Source: Spirochaetaceae bacterium (GTDB lineage Bacteria; Spirochaetota; Spirochaetia; Treponematales; Breznakiellaceae). Taken from it: a DNA stretch of 12,106 nt. Position 1 is the stretch's first letter. Each line of letters opens with the position of its first letter. Shown here one piece after another: positions 1 to 6,305 of the stretch. The stretch is from contig JAIRMY010000198.1 in NCBI GenBank assembly GCA_031258335.1, positions 1-12,106 on the forward strand. The letters are read 5' to 3'. The notes under the pieces were generated by a model. It did not search any database and was not told the DNA's origin. It saw nothing but the letters and a program-made list of their open reading frames with translations. The translations under genes and the position numbers were made by a program.

Positions 1-2034
1 ACCGTAACGTATGGCCTCAATGAGCAAATCCCGCAGGGGCCTGTCCCCAAAATTGACCTTACCCAGAACATCAAAAACTTTGCCGCCCAAGGCATCCCGC
101 TCTTTATCGAGTTTTTCAAAGAGCCGGGTAAACACATCCCCCTCGCGGGTATCCTTGGCAACAAGGTTCCACAAATGGCAAACCGTCCGCTGCCCGATAC
201 GATGAATACGGCCAAATCGCTGTTCAAGCCGGTTCGGGTTCCAGGGGAGGTCATAATTTATCATCAAATGCGCTTTTTGAAGATTAATGCCTTCCCCGGC
301 GGCATCGGTTGCAATCAACACCGATACATCCGCATCGTTTTTAAAACTCTCCTCGATTCGTTTACGATCTTCCCGGCGCATTCCACCCTGTATGGTAACG
401 ACCGCGTCCTGATTCCCAAGCATGGTACTGATCTTATTGGCGAGATAATTCAACGTGTCCCGGTGTTCGGTAAAAATAATTATCTTTTCACGGGAACGGG
501 TCTGTACAGTCTGACCATCATCACCCTCTGCGTACATCAAGGCATCGTCCTGCAAAGTTTTTGATACTTGTTCCCATTTTTTATCAACTCCGGAACGGAG
601 CAGCCTTTGCGCGTCCAGTTCCAGATCAGAAAGGGTATGTATTTCTATTTCTAACTCAGCGATAGTTTTTGCGGCAGTTGCCTCATCCAGGAATTCTTCT
701 TCAAGATCGTTTATCTCTTCTTCGGGGGCTTCTTCATAATCATCCCAATCGTCATCGGTAAAGCTGCGGTTATAATCAGGCGCGGACCGCCGGTTCAAAC
801 CGATGTCACGAGAGCTTTGCAGTTCAAGCAGCTTTTTCTCAAGCCGCTCCCGCCTTCTGTGCAATGACTGATAAATTGCTTCGGGAGAAGAAGCAAGCCG
901 CCGTTGTAAAATTGTCAGGGCAAAACCGACCGCATGGGCGCGTTTTGGATCAAGCGCTTTCTGCGCCTGGTCAAAGCCGTTCCGTACATAGTCTGTTACT
1001 TTGTTGTATAAGTCCATTTCAGTTTCAGAAAGTTCATACTTCAAAGTATAAGCGGCGCGTTCAGGAAAGAGATGCTTTCCTTCAAAAGTGAGCAATTCCT
1101 CTTTTACAAGACGGCGCATTATATCGCTTACATCAACGTTGATTTTTTTGTTTCGCTGTTTTCCTTCAAACCGGTCCACGTCCAAGAGCCGCAGGAATAG
1201 CTGGAAATCGTCTTCCTTCCCGTTATGCGGCGTGGCGGTTAGGAGCAAAAAATGCCGGGTTAAACCGGAAAGAAGCACACTTAAGTTATACCACTTTGTC
1301 CGCTTTTCTTCATCACCAAACAAACTTGCCGACATCTTATGCGCTTCATCGCAGATAATTAGATCCCAGTCCGTAGTCTTAAGTTTTTCCTGTAATTCTT
1401 CATTACGTGAGAGTTTGTCGAGACGAATAATTAGAGAATACTTGTCCAAAAAGACATTTCCGCGGACCGAAGACCGTATGCTGTCATTGGTAAGAATCTC
1501 AAACTCAAGCTGGAACCGGGAATAAAGCTCATCCTGCCACTGTTCCGCCAGATTTCCTGGTGATACAATCAGACAACGGTTAAGGTCGCCACGAACTTTA
1601 AGTTCCTTTATCAACAAGCCCGACATGATGGTTTTTCCCGCGCCGGGATCGTCCGCCAAAAGAAAACGCAATGGTTGCCTGGGCAGCATTTCGCCGTAAA
1701 CCGCGGTAATCTGATGTGGTAAGGGCTGAATTAAGGATGTATGTACCGCCAGGTGGGGATCAAAAAGGTGCGCCAGCTTGATTCGATACGCCTCGGAAAC
1801 AAGCCTGACCTGAGCAGCACAGGCGTCAAATTTCCAGAGCAAATTCCCCGTTTCAAGGCTTATTTTGTCTCGATCGGCAGCATAGACTATCTGCTGTCCA
1901 AGGGAATTATCACCCTTACGGTAAACAAGCCCTGTGGCATCATCCCCATAAGACTGAATGGAAATAATTTGAACAATTTCATTGGGTGTAATGCCTTTCA
2001 GCCGGTCTCCCGGCTTAATATCCTGTAAATTCAT
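1..2034 (-). CDS. SNF2-type DEAD/DEAH helicase, N-terminal 678 residues (C-terminus outside window)
   Basis: Reading down from the ATG at 2034-2032, the frame is open for 678 codons to the window edge, so the C-terminus is missing. Helicase motifs appear in order. Walker A is at about residues 126-136 (LADDPGAGKT, the form typical of large SNF2 proteins in restriction or defence loci). The DEAH box is at 229-232. A motif III-like TATPHNGKEDDF is at about 266-277. An acidic stretch rich in D and E (about 427-451) separates the two RecA lobes. The second lobe has IATDAAGEGINLQ at about 574-586 and the arginine-finger motif QRFGRIHRIGQ at 605-615. The protein should be an ATP-driven double-stranded DNA translocase or remodeller. 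Full-length relatives commonly reach 900-1100 residues and often sit beside DNA methyltransferases or nucleases, like the DrmD-type helicase of class 1 DISARM. That role cannot be tested because the downstream side is cut off. Only a weak purine-rich stretch (GGGAAAAA) precedes the ATG. Confidence 0.9.
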   Translation of the reverse strand, partial: MNLQDIKPGDRLKGITPNEIVQIISIQSYGDDATGLVYRKGDNSLGQQIVYAADRDKISLETGNLLWKFDACAAQVRLVSEAYRIKLAHLFDPHLAVHTSLIQPLPHQITAVYGEMLPRQPLRFLLADDPGAGKTIMSGLLIKELKVRGDLNRCLIVSPGNLAEQWQDELYSRFQLEFEILTNDSIRSSVRGNVFLDKYSLIIRLDKLSRNEELQEKLKTTDWDLIICDEAHKMSASLFGDEEKRTKWYNLSVLLSGLTRHFLLLTATPHNGKEDDFQLFLRLLDVDRFEGKQRNKKINVDVSDIMRRLVKEELLTFEGKHLFPERAAYTLKYELSETEMDLYNKVTDYVRNGFDQAQKALDPKRAHAVGFALTILQRRLASSPEAIYQSLHRRRERLEKKLLELQSSRDIGLNRRSAPDYNRSFTDDDWDDYEEAPEEEINDLEEEFLDEATAAKTIAELEIEIHTLSDLELDAQRLLRSGVDKKWEQVSKTLQDDALMYAEGDDGQTVQTRSREKIIIFTEHRDTLNYLANKISTMLGNQDAVVTIQGGMRREDRKRIEESFKNDADVSVLIATDAAGEGINLQKAHLMINYDLPWNPNRLEQRFGRIHRIGQRTVCHLWNLVAKDTREGDVFTRLFEKLDKERDALGGKVFDVLGKVNFGDRPLRDLLIEAIRYG

Positions 2035-2086
2035 GCATTTTTCCCATTTTGTTACAAACTTCCCATATTTACCGCTTACTCCGATA

Positions 2087-2116
2087 ATTTTACACTATGT
2101 TTCGCCATAGCAACAA
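2087..2116 (-). promoter_or_regulatory. Putative promoter of the SNF2 helicase gene with an inverted repeat in its spacer
   Basis: On the minus strand TTGTTG (2116-2111) is followed after 18 nt by TAAAAT (2092-2087), about 50 nt upstream of the ATG. The -35 is weak and the -10 is good. The spacer is largely made up of an inverted repeat, CTATG-6 nt-CATAG (2095-2110), where a bound regulator could block polymerase. This comes from pattern matching only. Confidence 0.3.
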
Positions 2117-2192
2117 GTGTCGGTTTTAGGTCAGATATTGTTAGAGATTTATATGCCAAAGCCGCCATATTTGCCCCCGCTTAAATTTACTC

Positions 2193-2221
2193 TTGATACG
2201 CCACCCTGGATATGCTATCAG
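2193..2221 (+). promoter_or_regulatory. Putative promoter of deoD
   Basis: TTGATA (2193-2198) lies 17 nt before TATCAG (2216-2221), giving five and four matches to the sigma-70 consensus. The deoD ATG at 2278 has the ribosome-binding sequence GTGAGG at 2265-2270, 7 nt upstream. The 2035-2277 interval between the divergent genes otherwise shows no gene. Confidence 0.35.
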
Positions 2222-2277
2222 TAATGTAAACCGTTGCGCGTTAAGCCCAACGGCATGATTAACCGTGAGGCGCTGCT

Positions 2278-2982
2278 ATGTCTATTCATATTGACGCAAA
2301 AACTGATGAAATTGCCGATCTTGTGTTGTTGCCGGGCGATCCGCTAAGGGCGCGGTTTATCGCCGAAAATCTGCTTACAAGCGCCGCACAGTACAACACG
2401 GTACGGAATATGCTGGGGTATACCGGCGTTTTCAACGGGAAGCGCGTATCCGTGCAGGGGACGGGCATGGGAATACCCTCGATATCTATTTACGTCAATG
2501 AGTTGTTCCGTGATTTCGGAGTGCGGCGGGCGATAAGGATAGGGACAGCCGGTTCCATACAGAGCGATATAAAAATACGGGATATTGTGATGGCTGTCTC
2601 CGCCTGTACCGACTCGGCGGCTAACGGCATACGCTTTGGCGGACGAAGTTATGCCCCCGCCGCCTCGTTCAAGCTGCTAAGAACCGCCTACGATATTGCC
2701 GAGGCAAAAGGCTGCAAGCCTTTCGTCGGGACCGTGGTTTCGACAGATATGTTTTACAGCGAAGATCCCGATGAATGGAAGCTGTGGGCAAAATTCGGCT
2801 GTCTTGCGGTAGAGATGGAATGCGCCGAACTGTACACCCTTGCCGCCAAATACCGCCGCGAAGCCCTTGCCATCCTCACCATATCAGACAGCCTCGTAAG
2901 CGGAGAACTTACAGGCGCATTGGAACGGGAGACCTCTTTTACCCGCATGGCTGAAATAGCGCTTGAAACCGTGGTAAGCTGA
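2278..2982 (+). CDS. deoD: Purine nucleoside phosphorylase, DeoD type
   Basis: The 234-residue product matches the bacterial hexameric (trimeric-type fold) purine nucleoside phosphorylases in length and in every active-site position I could index against E. coli DeoD. These are His4, Gly20 and Arg24 in LPGDPLRA, Arg43 in TVRNMLG, Arg87 in IRIGTAG, Glu179-Met180-Glu181, Ser203-Asp204 and Arg217. Position 90 is Thr where E. coli has Ser, a common variant. The enzyme cleaves purine (deoxy)ribonucleosides with phosphate to the free base and (deoxy)ribose-1-phosphate in the cytoplasm. Asp204 in the catalytic position suggests that 6-amino (adenosine) as well as 6-oxo nucleosides are substrates. 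The start is fixed by the GTGAGG ribosome-binding site 7 nt upstream and by alignment of His4. It is followed after 223 bp by a DegT-like gene on the same strand; no operon link is evident. Confidence 0.95.
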   Translation: MSIHIDAKTDEIADLVLLPGDPLRARFIAENLLTSAAQYNTVRNMLGYTGVFNGKRVSVQGTGMGIPSISIYVNELFRDFGVRRAIRIGTAGSIQSDIKIRDIVMAVSACTDSAANGIRFGGRSYAPAASFKLLRTAYDIAEAKGCKPFVGTVVSTDMFYSEDPDEWKLWAKFGCLAVEMECAELYTLAAKYRREALAILTISDSLVSGELTGALERETSFTRMAEIALETVVS

Positions 2983-3205
2983 ACAATACGCTCCGCCGTG
3001 GAATATAAACAGCGCGAACCGGCGGCGCAAAATAAAACCGCTGCCGTTAGGAGGAGAACAGCAGCGGCTAATTCTTGGTATTATTTCTTTGTGTACCTAT
3101 TTAACAAACTACATAAAAATAGGTTACAAAGTAAGCTAATTTTTTGACGCGGAGCGCCTTTAAACCGGCTGGCCGGCGCTGGCGGGTTTGGTGTATGGTT
3201 AAAGT
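2983..3205. other. Intergenic region deoD to DegT-like gene
   Basis: No gene is visible in these 223 bp. An inverted repeat CCGCTGC (3038-3044) / GCAGCGG (3061-3067) could form a 7-bp stem, but its loop is 16 nt and no T-tract follows, so it is a poor terminator. Just before the next gene the sequence GTATGGTTA is repeated (3193-3201 and 3204-3212), the second copy containing the proposed start codon. No convincing Shine-Dalgarno precedes that start. Confidence 0.4.
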
Positions 3206-4249
3206 ATGGTTATTGAAGTTCACTCTCCTACGATACGGCGCAAGGAGATGGATGCGGTTCTTACCGTATTGGTTGAAGAAAAGATAGGGCCTGGCAAACA
3301 GGCTGAACGCCTGATAGAGGCGGCGAGGGAACGCCTGCGGTTTGAATACTGTCTAGCGTTGAGGAGCCCTGCGGCGGCGTTGTTTCACGCGCTTAAACTG
3401 CTCGGACTGCCGCCGCGTTCAGGCGTGGTGATTTCCGCGCTTTCTCCGGCTTACTATCTCAGGGTGATTGACGATTTGGGGTTTGCGGCGATTTTTTGCG
3501 ATACGGCTCCGGACCGGGCCTGTCCGGGAGCGGCGGAGATAGAAACGGCGTATACGGCCGCCGCCGGTACGGAAACTCCGGCGCGCGCCGTCGTGCTACA
3601 CCACAGCCTCGGTTTCATGCCGGACATGGAGGAGGCAGCGGCGCTGGGATTTCCGCTTATCGAGGACTGTTCCGCCGCTTGCATGAGTAGCTTGGGCGAA
3701 AAAAAAGCCGGTTCCTACGGAATTTTTACGATACTGGGACTGGAAGAACGGGATATGCTTACTAGCGGCGGCGGGGCGCTGCTGTACGCGGCGGAAAAGC
3801 GCAATGCGCAGGCGCTTCGTAACGCGGGGCCGCTCCCCCCTGAGTACGGGCTTCCCGACATGAACGCAGCTATGGCCATAGTACAGTTCAGGGAAACGGA
3901 AAAGAATCTTGAAAAGCGGGCAAAGATAGCCGGGTTGTACACGCAAGCGGCGCTGCGGCAGGGCCGGCACAAGATGTTTGCCTCGCCCGATAACTTTGAG
4001 TACAACAACTATGCTTTCCCGCTCCTGCTCGAAACCGGGATGAAAGAGGTCTCTACTTACGCAAAACGCAAGGAAATCATTGTAGAAAGCGCCTTCGCAA
4101 AGTCGCCCGCCGCCTTGGGTCTCGTTTCCCATGACAAGTGCCCCAATGCCTGCTCGCAAAGCCTCCGCACCGCGCTTTTACCGGTTTATCCGCGTCTCGG
4201 CGCCGCCGATGTCCAGCGCGTGGCCAAGCTGATACAAACGCTGCCATAG
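3206..4249 (+). CDS. DegT/DnrJ/EryC1/StrS-family protein lacking the PLP-binding lysine
   Basis: The 347-residue product follows the sugar-aminotransferase (DegT/DnrJ/EryC1/StrS) family over its whole length. It has an N-terminal segment SPTIRRKEMDAVL at the usual place, HHSLGFMPDM (132-141), IEDCSA with the pyridine-nitrogen aspartate at 154, GSYG (169-172), a Gly-rich TSGGGAL (186-192), YGLPDMNAAMA (214-224), and a C-terminal CPNA...LLPVYPRL (312-331). In active members a lysine sits 10-12 residues after GSFG (HATK then TTGEGG) and forms the Schiff base with PLP. Here the stretch reads LGLEERDMLTSGG, with Glu-Glu-Arg-Asp at 180-183 and no lysine in register. Active members make amino sugars for O-antigen, capsule or antibiotic glycosides. 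This one probably cannot transaminate; ColD-type dehydratases show that the lysine can be replaced, but by His. The start at 3206 gives the best family alignment although it lacks a clear ribosome-binding site. No sugar-biosynthesis genes neighbour it. Confidence 0.82.
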   Translation: MVIEVHSPTIRRKEMDAVLTVLVEEKIGPGKQAERLIEAARERLRFEYCLALRSPAAALFHALKLLGLPPRSGVVISALSPAYYLRVIDDLGFAAIFCDTAPDRACPGAAEIETAYTAAAGTETPARAVVLHHSLGFMPDMEEAAALGFPLIEDCSAACMSSLGEKKAGSYGIFTILGLEERDMLTSGGGALLYAAEKRNAQALRNAGPLPPEYGLPDMNAAMAIVQFRETEKNLEKRAKIAGLYTQAALRQGRHKMFASPDNFEYNNYAFPLLLETGMKEVSTYAKRKEIIVESAFAKSPAALGLVSHDKCPNACSQSLRTALLPVYPRLGAADVQRVAKLIQTLP

Positions 4250-4406
4250 CCGGGTTGTATATTGCATAGTAAAAGCGGTTTTTAAAAAACAGCCGCGAAA
4301 AGGAAAATATACAAAGTGTAAAAGCAATGCCTAAACAGCGGATCACCGGCATATCAGCGGCTGTAACAAAAATGGAGTAGATTGTATTTTAGCGAAAAAG
4401 AGAAAA

Positions 4407-5252
4407 GTGAAAAAATTTATTATTGCTTTGTTTCTTGTAAACGTGTTTTGTTTTAATATTCATCCTGAGACTTGGGTATTGGAAGATAATGACTATTCTC
4501 CGCCCTCTCCCCCTATTCGTTTGGTATTTCATAATATAGGCCGGAACTTGTTTGACGCCGTAACATATAACTATGGAATTAACTTTATTGGCGCCGGGTT
4601 GGGGACATGGGCGTTTATAGAAACTGGACTTGACTGGAAATGGAGAAATATCGCGAAAAATACCGTGGGGCTGCCAAATTTCGGATTGCCGGGATCGTAT
4701 TTAGGTTATATTGTTCCCGGTTTAACTCCGCTTGTAACTTATGCGGCAGGCCGTCTCATACGCAATACAAAATTACAGATCGCAAGTTTTGCGTTAGCCC
4801 AGGCATTACTGTTGACAATGGCTGTCCAAACGCCGTTAAAAATGATAACAGGAAGAGCGTTGCCTGGAATTGTAGATAAACTTGATCATTCAAAGAGCCG
4901 GCGTACAGATGATTTTAGCGGTGAATTTAACTGGTTCAACAGTAATTTCATTGGAGGATGGCCCAGCGGACACACCGCAAACGCATTTGCGGCGGCTGCG
5001 GTAATATCGGAGATATATAAAGACAATTTATGGCTAAAAATAGGCGTATGGACTTATGCCGGATTGATTGGATTGGGCGTTACATCGGATATTCATTGGG
5101 CATCTGACGCATTGGCGGGCGCTCTAATAGGCTACGCGATTGGAAAGACCGTTGGAAAAAGTTTTAGCAAGGTGCTTGGAAATAGTGTTTCTGATTGCAA
5201 AGCCTCTTTTTATTTTACTACAGAAGCCGCGGGAGTTGTAATACGTTTTTAA
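4407..5252 (+). CDS. PAP2-superfamily phosphatase-like membrane protein
   Basis: This 281-residue protein starts with GTG; no in-frame ATG lies just upstream and a purine-rich AAAGAG precedes it. Residues 1-20 look like a signal peptide or first membrane segment, and further hydrophobic segments lie at about 95-115, 122-142, 191-205 and 209-245. Three PAP2-type motifs are recognisable: KMITGRALP (145-153), WPSGHTANAFA (185-195), and TSDIHWASDALAG (226-238). The two catalytic histidines (189 and 230) and Asp234 are present. The Arg expected before Pro in motif 1 (K-x6-R-P) is Leu152, and the Arg expected six residues before His230 in motif 3 is Gly224. PAP2 enzymes dephosphorylate lipid phosphates such as undecaprenyl pyrophosphate or phosphatidate at the membrane; with both phosphate-binding arginines altered, activity is uncertain. 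The chain ends in Phe, as many outer-membrane proteins do. The gene is visibly AT-richer than the preceding one. A strong terminator lies about 50 nt downstream. Confidence 0.78.
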   Translation: MKKFIIALFLVNVFCFNIHPETWVLEDNDYSPPSPPIRLVFHNIGRNLFDAVTYNYGINFIGAGLGTWAFIETGLDWKWRNIAKNTVGLPNFGLPGSYLGYIVPGLTPLVTYAAGRLIRNTKLQIASFALAQALLLTMAVQTPLKMITGRALPGIVDKLDHSKSRRTDDFSGEFNWFNSNFIGGWPSGHTANAFAAAAVISEIYKDNLWLKIGVWTYAGLIGLGVTSDIHWASDALAGALIGYAIGKTVGKSFSKVLGNSVSDCKASFYFTTEAAGVVIRF

Positions 5253-5299
5253 TTTGAATATGACCCGCCCGGCCGCGAATCGAGGCTTTGAAAAGTCAA

Positions 5300-5334
5300 A
5301 AAGACCGGTATGCCTTGCGATATCCGGCCTTTTT
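5300..5334. terminator. Bidirectional rho-independent terminator
   Basis: The arms AAAGACCGGTAT and ATATCCGGCCTTT pair with one mismatch and one bulge around a GC core of CCGG. T residues follow on the plus strand (5330-5334) and the mirror A-tract before the left arm gives a T-tract on the minus strand. It lies between the convergent PAP2-like gene and the small double-CxxC gene and could end transcription from both. Confidence 0.7.
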
Positions 5335-5362
5335 GTTACCTCAAACTGAAAGACAGCCCCGG

Positions 5363-5399
5363 TTGGGTTTCCTGAAAAGTCAGGCAAGAGCCCAATTTT
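5363..5399. repeat. Long imperfect hairpin, possible dispersed intergenic repeat
   Basis: Nested arms are TTGGG (5363-5367) with CCCAA (5391-5395) and CCTGA (5371-5375) with TCAGG (5380-5384), around an AAAG loop and followed by TTTT. It could act as a second terminator for the PAP2-like gene. The surrounding 5335-5448 stretch is non-coding and reads like a conserved intergenic element, but only one copy lies in this window, so its dispersed nature is inference. Confidence 0.4.
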
Positions 5400-5448
5400 A
5401 GAAAATCCGAGGGACGGTTTCAAAATGTAATTTTAAAATCGCGTCATG

Positions 5449-5607
5449 TTAGCGGTTTTCTTTTTCAAGAGAGAATGCCGAAGCGCCGGACCATGGAATA
5501 TCCGCATGACCGCAGATCGGGCACCTATTGGGCGCTGTCTTCGCGCTGATGGCATTGTCGCAGTTGACACAGTGCCATGTAAAGAAATCTCTGTTTAAAT
5601 TAGCCAT
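5449..5607 (-). CDS. Small double-CxxC (rubredoxin-like/zinc-ribbon) protein, 52 residues
   Basis: Starting at the ATG at 5607-5605, the product is 52 residues with two metal-binding knuckles, CVNC (13-16) and CPICG (29-33), preceded by Trp11 and separated by a short loop. This is the layout of the rubredoxin-like domain at the C-terminus of rubrerythrins and of small zinc ribbons. It could carry an Fe(Cys)4 centre for electron transfer or oxidative-stress defence, or a structural zinc; the sequence does not decide which. The start is set by a perfect AGGAGG (5619-5614) 6 nt upstream; the frame extends 13 codons further upstream, but through the ribosome-binding site. Two inverted repeats lie just upstream of the ribosome-binding site, suggesting regulation. 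No rubrerythrin, flavodiiron or desulfoferrodoxin gene is beside it. Confidence 0.8.
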   Translation of the reverse strand: MANLNRDFFTWHCVNCDNAISAKTAPNRCPICGHADIPWSGASAFSLEKENR

Positions 5608-5632
5608 AATAAGCCTCCTGTATAAAATAGTT

Positions 5633-5680
5633 AGTGATTCTATCACTCACTATTAATAATAATTCCTAATACGGAATTAT
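5633..5680 (-). promoter_or_regulatory. Paired inverted repeats upstream of the double-CxxC gene (candidate operator)
   Basis: AGTGAT-TCT-ATCACT (5633-5647) is a perfect 6-3-6 palindrome. ATAATTCC-6 nt-GGAATTAT (5659-5680) is a perfect 8-6-8 inverted repeat. Both lie within 75 nt upstream of the start codon in AT-rich DNA where the promoter should be; on the minus strand TTGATA (5682-5677) could be a -35. AT-rich palindromes here would suit a metal or redox repressor of the Fur/PerR kind, but no exact known box is recognised. Confidence 0.4.
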
Positions 5681-5724
5681 CAAGCAATTTTTACCTAAGA
5701 AAAGCCACAAATGACCACCTCAAG

Positions 5725-5752
5725 GTGAAAAGTGAACGGTGAATAGCGAATG
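5725..5752 (+). repeat. Short imperfect 7-nt tandem repeat
   Basis: Four consecutive heptamers, GTGAAAA, GTGAACG, GTGAATA and GCGAATG, keep the pattern GYGAANN, and a fifth begins GTGG. They lie in the non-coding gap between the double-CxxC gene and the tRNA promoter. The remaining DNA of this gap (5681-5775) holds no gene that I can see. Confidence 0.5.
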
Positions 5753-5775
5753 GTGGGGTTTGCAAGGGGCGGGTA

Positions 5776-5804
5776 TTGACATTAAACTGGTACTGGCATA
5801 GGGT
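5776..5804 (+). promoter_or_regulatory. Promoter of tRNA-Gly
   Basis: A perfect -35 hexamer TTGACA (5776-5781) is followed after 17 nt by TAGGGT (5799-5804), which matches only three positions of the -10 consensus. Transcription would start near 5811, immediately before the mature tRNA 5' end at 5813, leaving almost no leader. Confidence 0.55.
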
Positions 5805-5812
5805 ATTTATAC

Positions 5813-5883
5813 GCGGTCGTCATATAACGGCATTATCCAAGCTTCCCAAGCTTGTGACGCGGGTTCGACTCCCGTCGACCGCT
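5813..5883 (+). tRNA. tRNA-Gly (anticodon CCC)
   Basis: The 71-nt sequence folds as a cloverleaf. Acceptor arms GCGGTCG (5813-5819) and CGACCGC (5876-5882) pair fully, with discriminator U at 5883 as expected for bacterial tRNA-Gly. The anticodon stem is CAAGC/GCTTG (5838-5842, 5850-5854) around the loop TTCCCAA, placing CCC at 5845-5847; it decodes GGG. The T-arm is 5859-5875 with loop TTCGACT. The D-arm (about 5822-5836) is AU-rich with AACGGC in the loop. The 3' CCA is not encoded. Only 11 nt separate it from the stop codon of the convergent exbD gene, and no terminator is visible between them. Confidence 0.95.
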
Positions 5884-5894
5884 GGAGGGCGGGG

Positions 5895-6305
5895 CTATGC
5901 GTCTTCTTCCTGTACAACAAAAGTAACAACGCGGTATTCCAGCAGTTGAAGTATCTCCAGAAAGGCGTTCACGCTGGAAAACGGTACGTTTTTATCGGCA
6001 ATTATATGAATCCGTGTGTCCGGCGCGGTACGGTACAGGCTGCCTACGGCATCTTCGGCTTCGGCAAGGCTCGCGGGGTTGCCGTCAAGGTAAATGTAAC
6101 CGGATTTGTCTATCCATACTTCCAGATTCTTTTTATCGCTTACTTTTTTAAGCGCCTCGGCAGCTTCGGGATACTCTATCTTCACCTCTTTGCGGTAATT
6201 TATTAGGGAAACTAGCATGATAAAAATCAGAAGCAAAAACGCGACATCACTCATCGCGTTCATGGGAATTACCAACAGGCGGTGTTTGCGTGAAATGCGG
6301 ATCAT
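5895..6305 (-). CDS. exbD: ExbD/TolR-family biopolymer transport protein (second copy)
   Basis: The 136-residue protein has the ExbD layout: a short cytoplasmic N-terminus, one membrane helix at about residues 18-38 containing the conserved proton-path aspartate (Asp20 in MSDVAFLLLIF), and a periplasmic domain (about 40-136) with the typical TRIHIIADKNVPFSSVNAFL stretch. The ATG at 6305-6303 overlaps the stop codon of the preceding exbD by four bases (ATGA), implying translational coupling. A longer frame extends 27 codons upstream inside that gene but adds nothing ExbD-like. With ExbB it would form a proton-driven motor in the inner membrane, energising TonB-type transport or, as TolR, envelope maintenance. 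It is the last gene of the operon and no tonB follows; the next gene is a tRNA on the other strand. Confidence 0.88.
   Translation of the reverse strand: MIRISRKHRLLVIPMNAMSDVAFLLLIFIMLVSLINYRKEVKIEYPEAAEALKKVSDKKNLEVWIDKSGYIYLDGNPASLAEAEDAVGSLYRTAPDTRIHIIADKNVPFSSVNAFLEILQLLEYRVVTFVVQEEDA

Noticed and set aside
175..1525. Plus-strand open frames of 75-145 codons within 11-2028
   Set aside because: They are antisense to the continuous helicase frame, which carries all expected motifs; their proteins have no recognisable features.
3596..4159. 187-codon minus-strand open frame inside the DegT-like gene
   Set aside because: It is antisense to a gene with whole-length family match; long antisense frames are expected at this base composition.
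4275..4296. Possible terminator after the DegT-like gene (GCGG, T-run, A-run, CCGC)
   Set aside because: Pairing needs a 3-nt bulge between the GC and AT parts and no T-tract follows the right arm.
5124..5423. 99-codon minus-strand open frame across the PAP2 3' end and the terminator
   Set aside because: It overlaps a real gene and two hairpins, has no family resemblance, and its N-terminal part simply translates the hairpin repeat.
5608..5646. 13-codon upstream extension of the double-CxxC protein
   Set aside because: It would translate through a perfect AGGAGG placed ideally for the ATG at 5607 and through half of a palindrome.
5813..5883. tRNA-Gly as an integration site of a mobile element
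   Set aside because: No integrase, no duplicated tRNA 3' end and no att-like direct repeat are found in the window.
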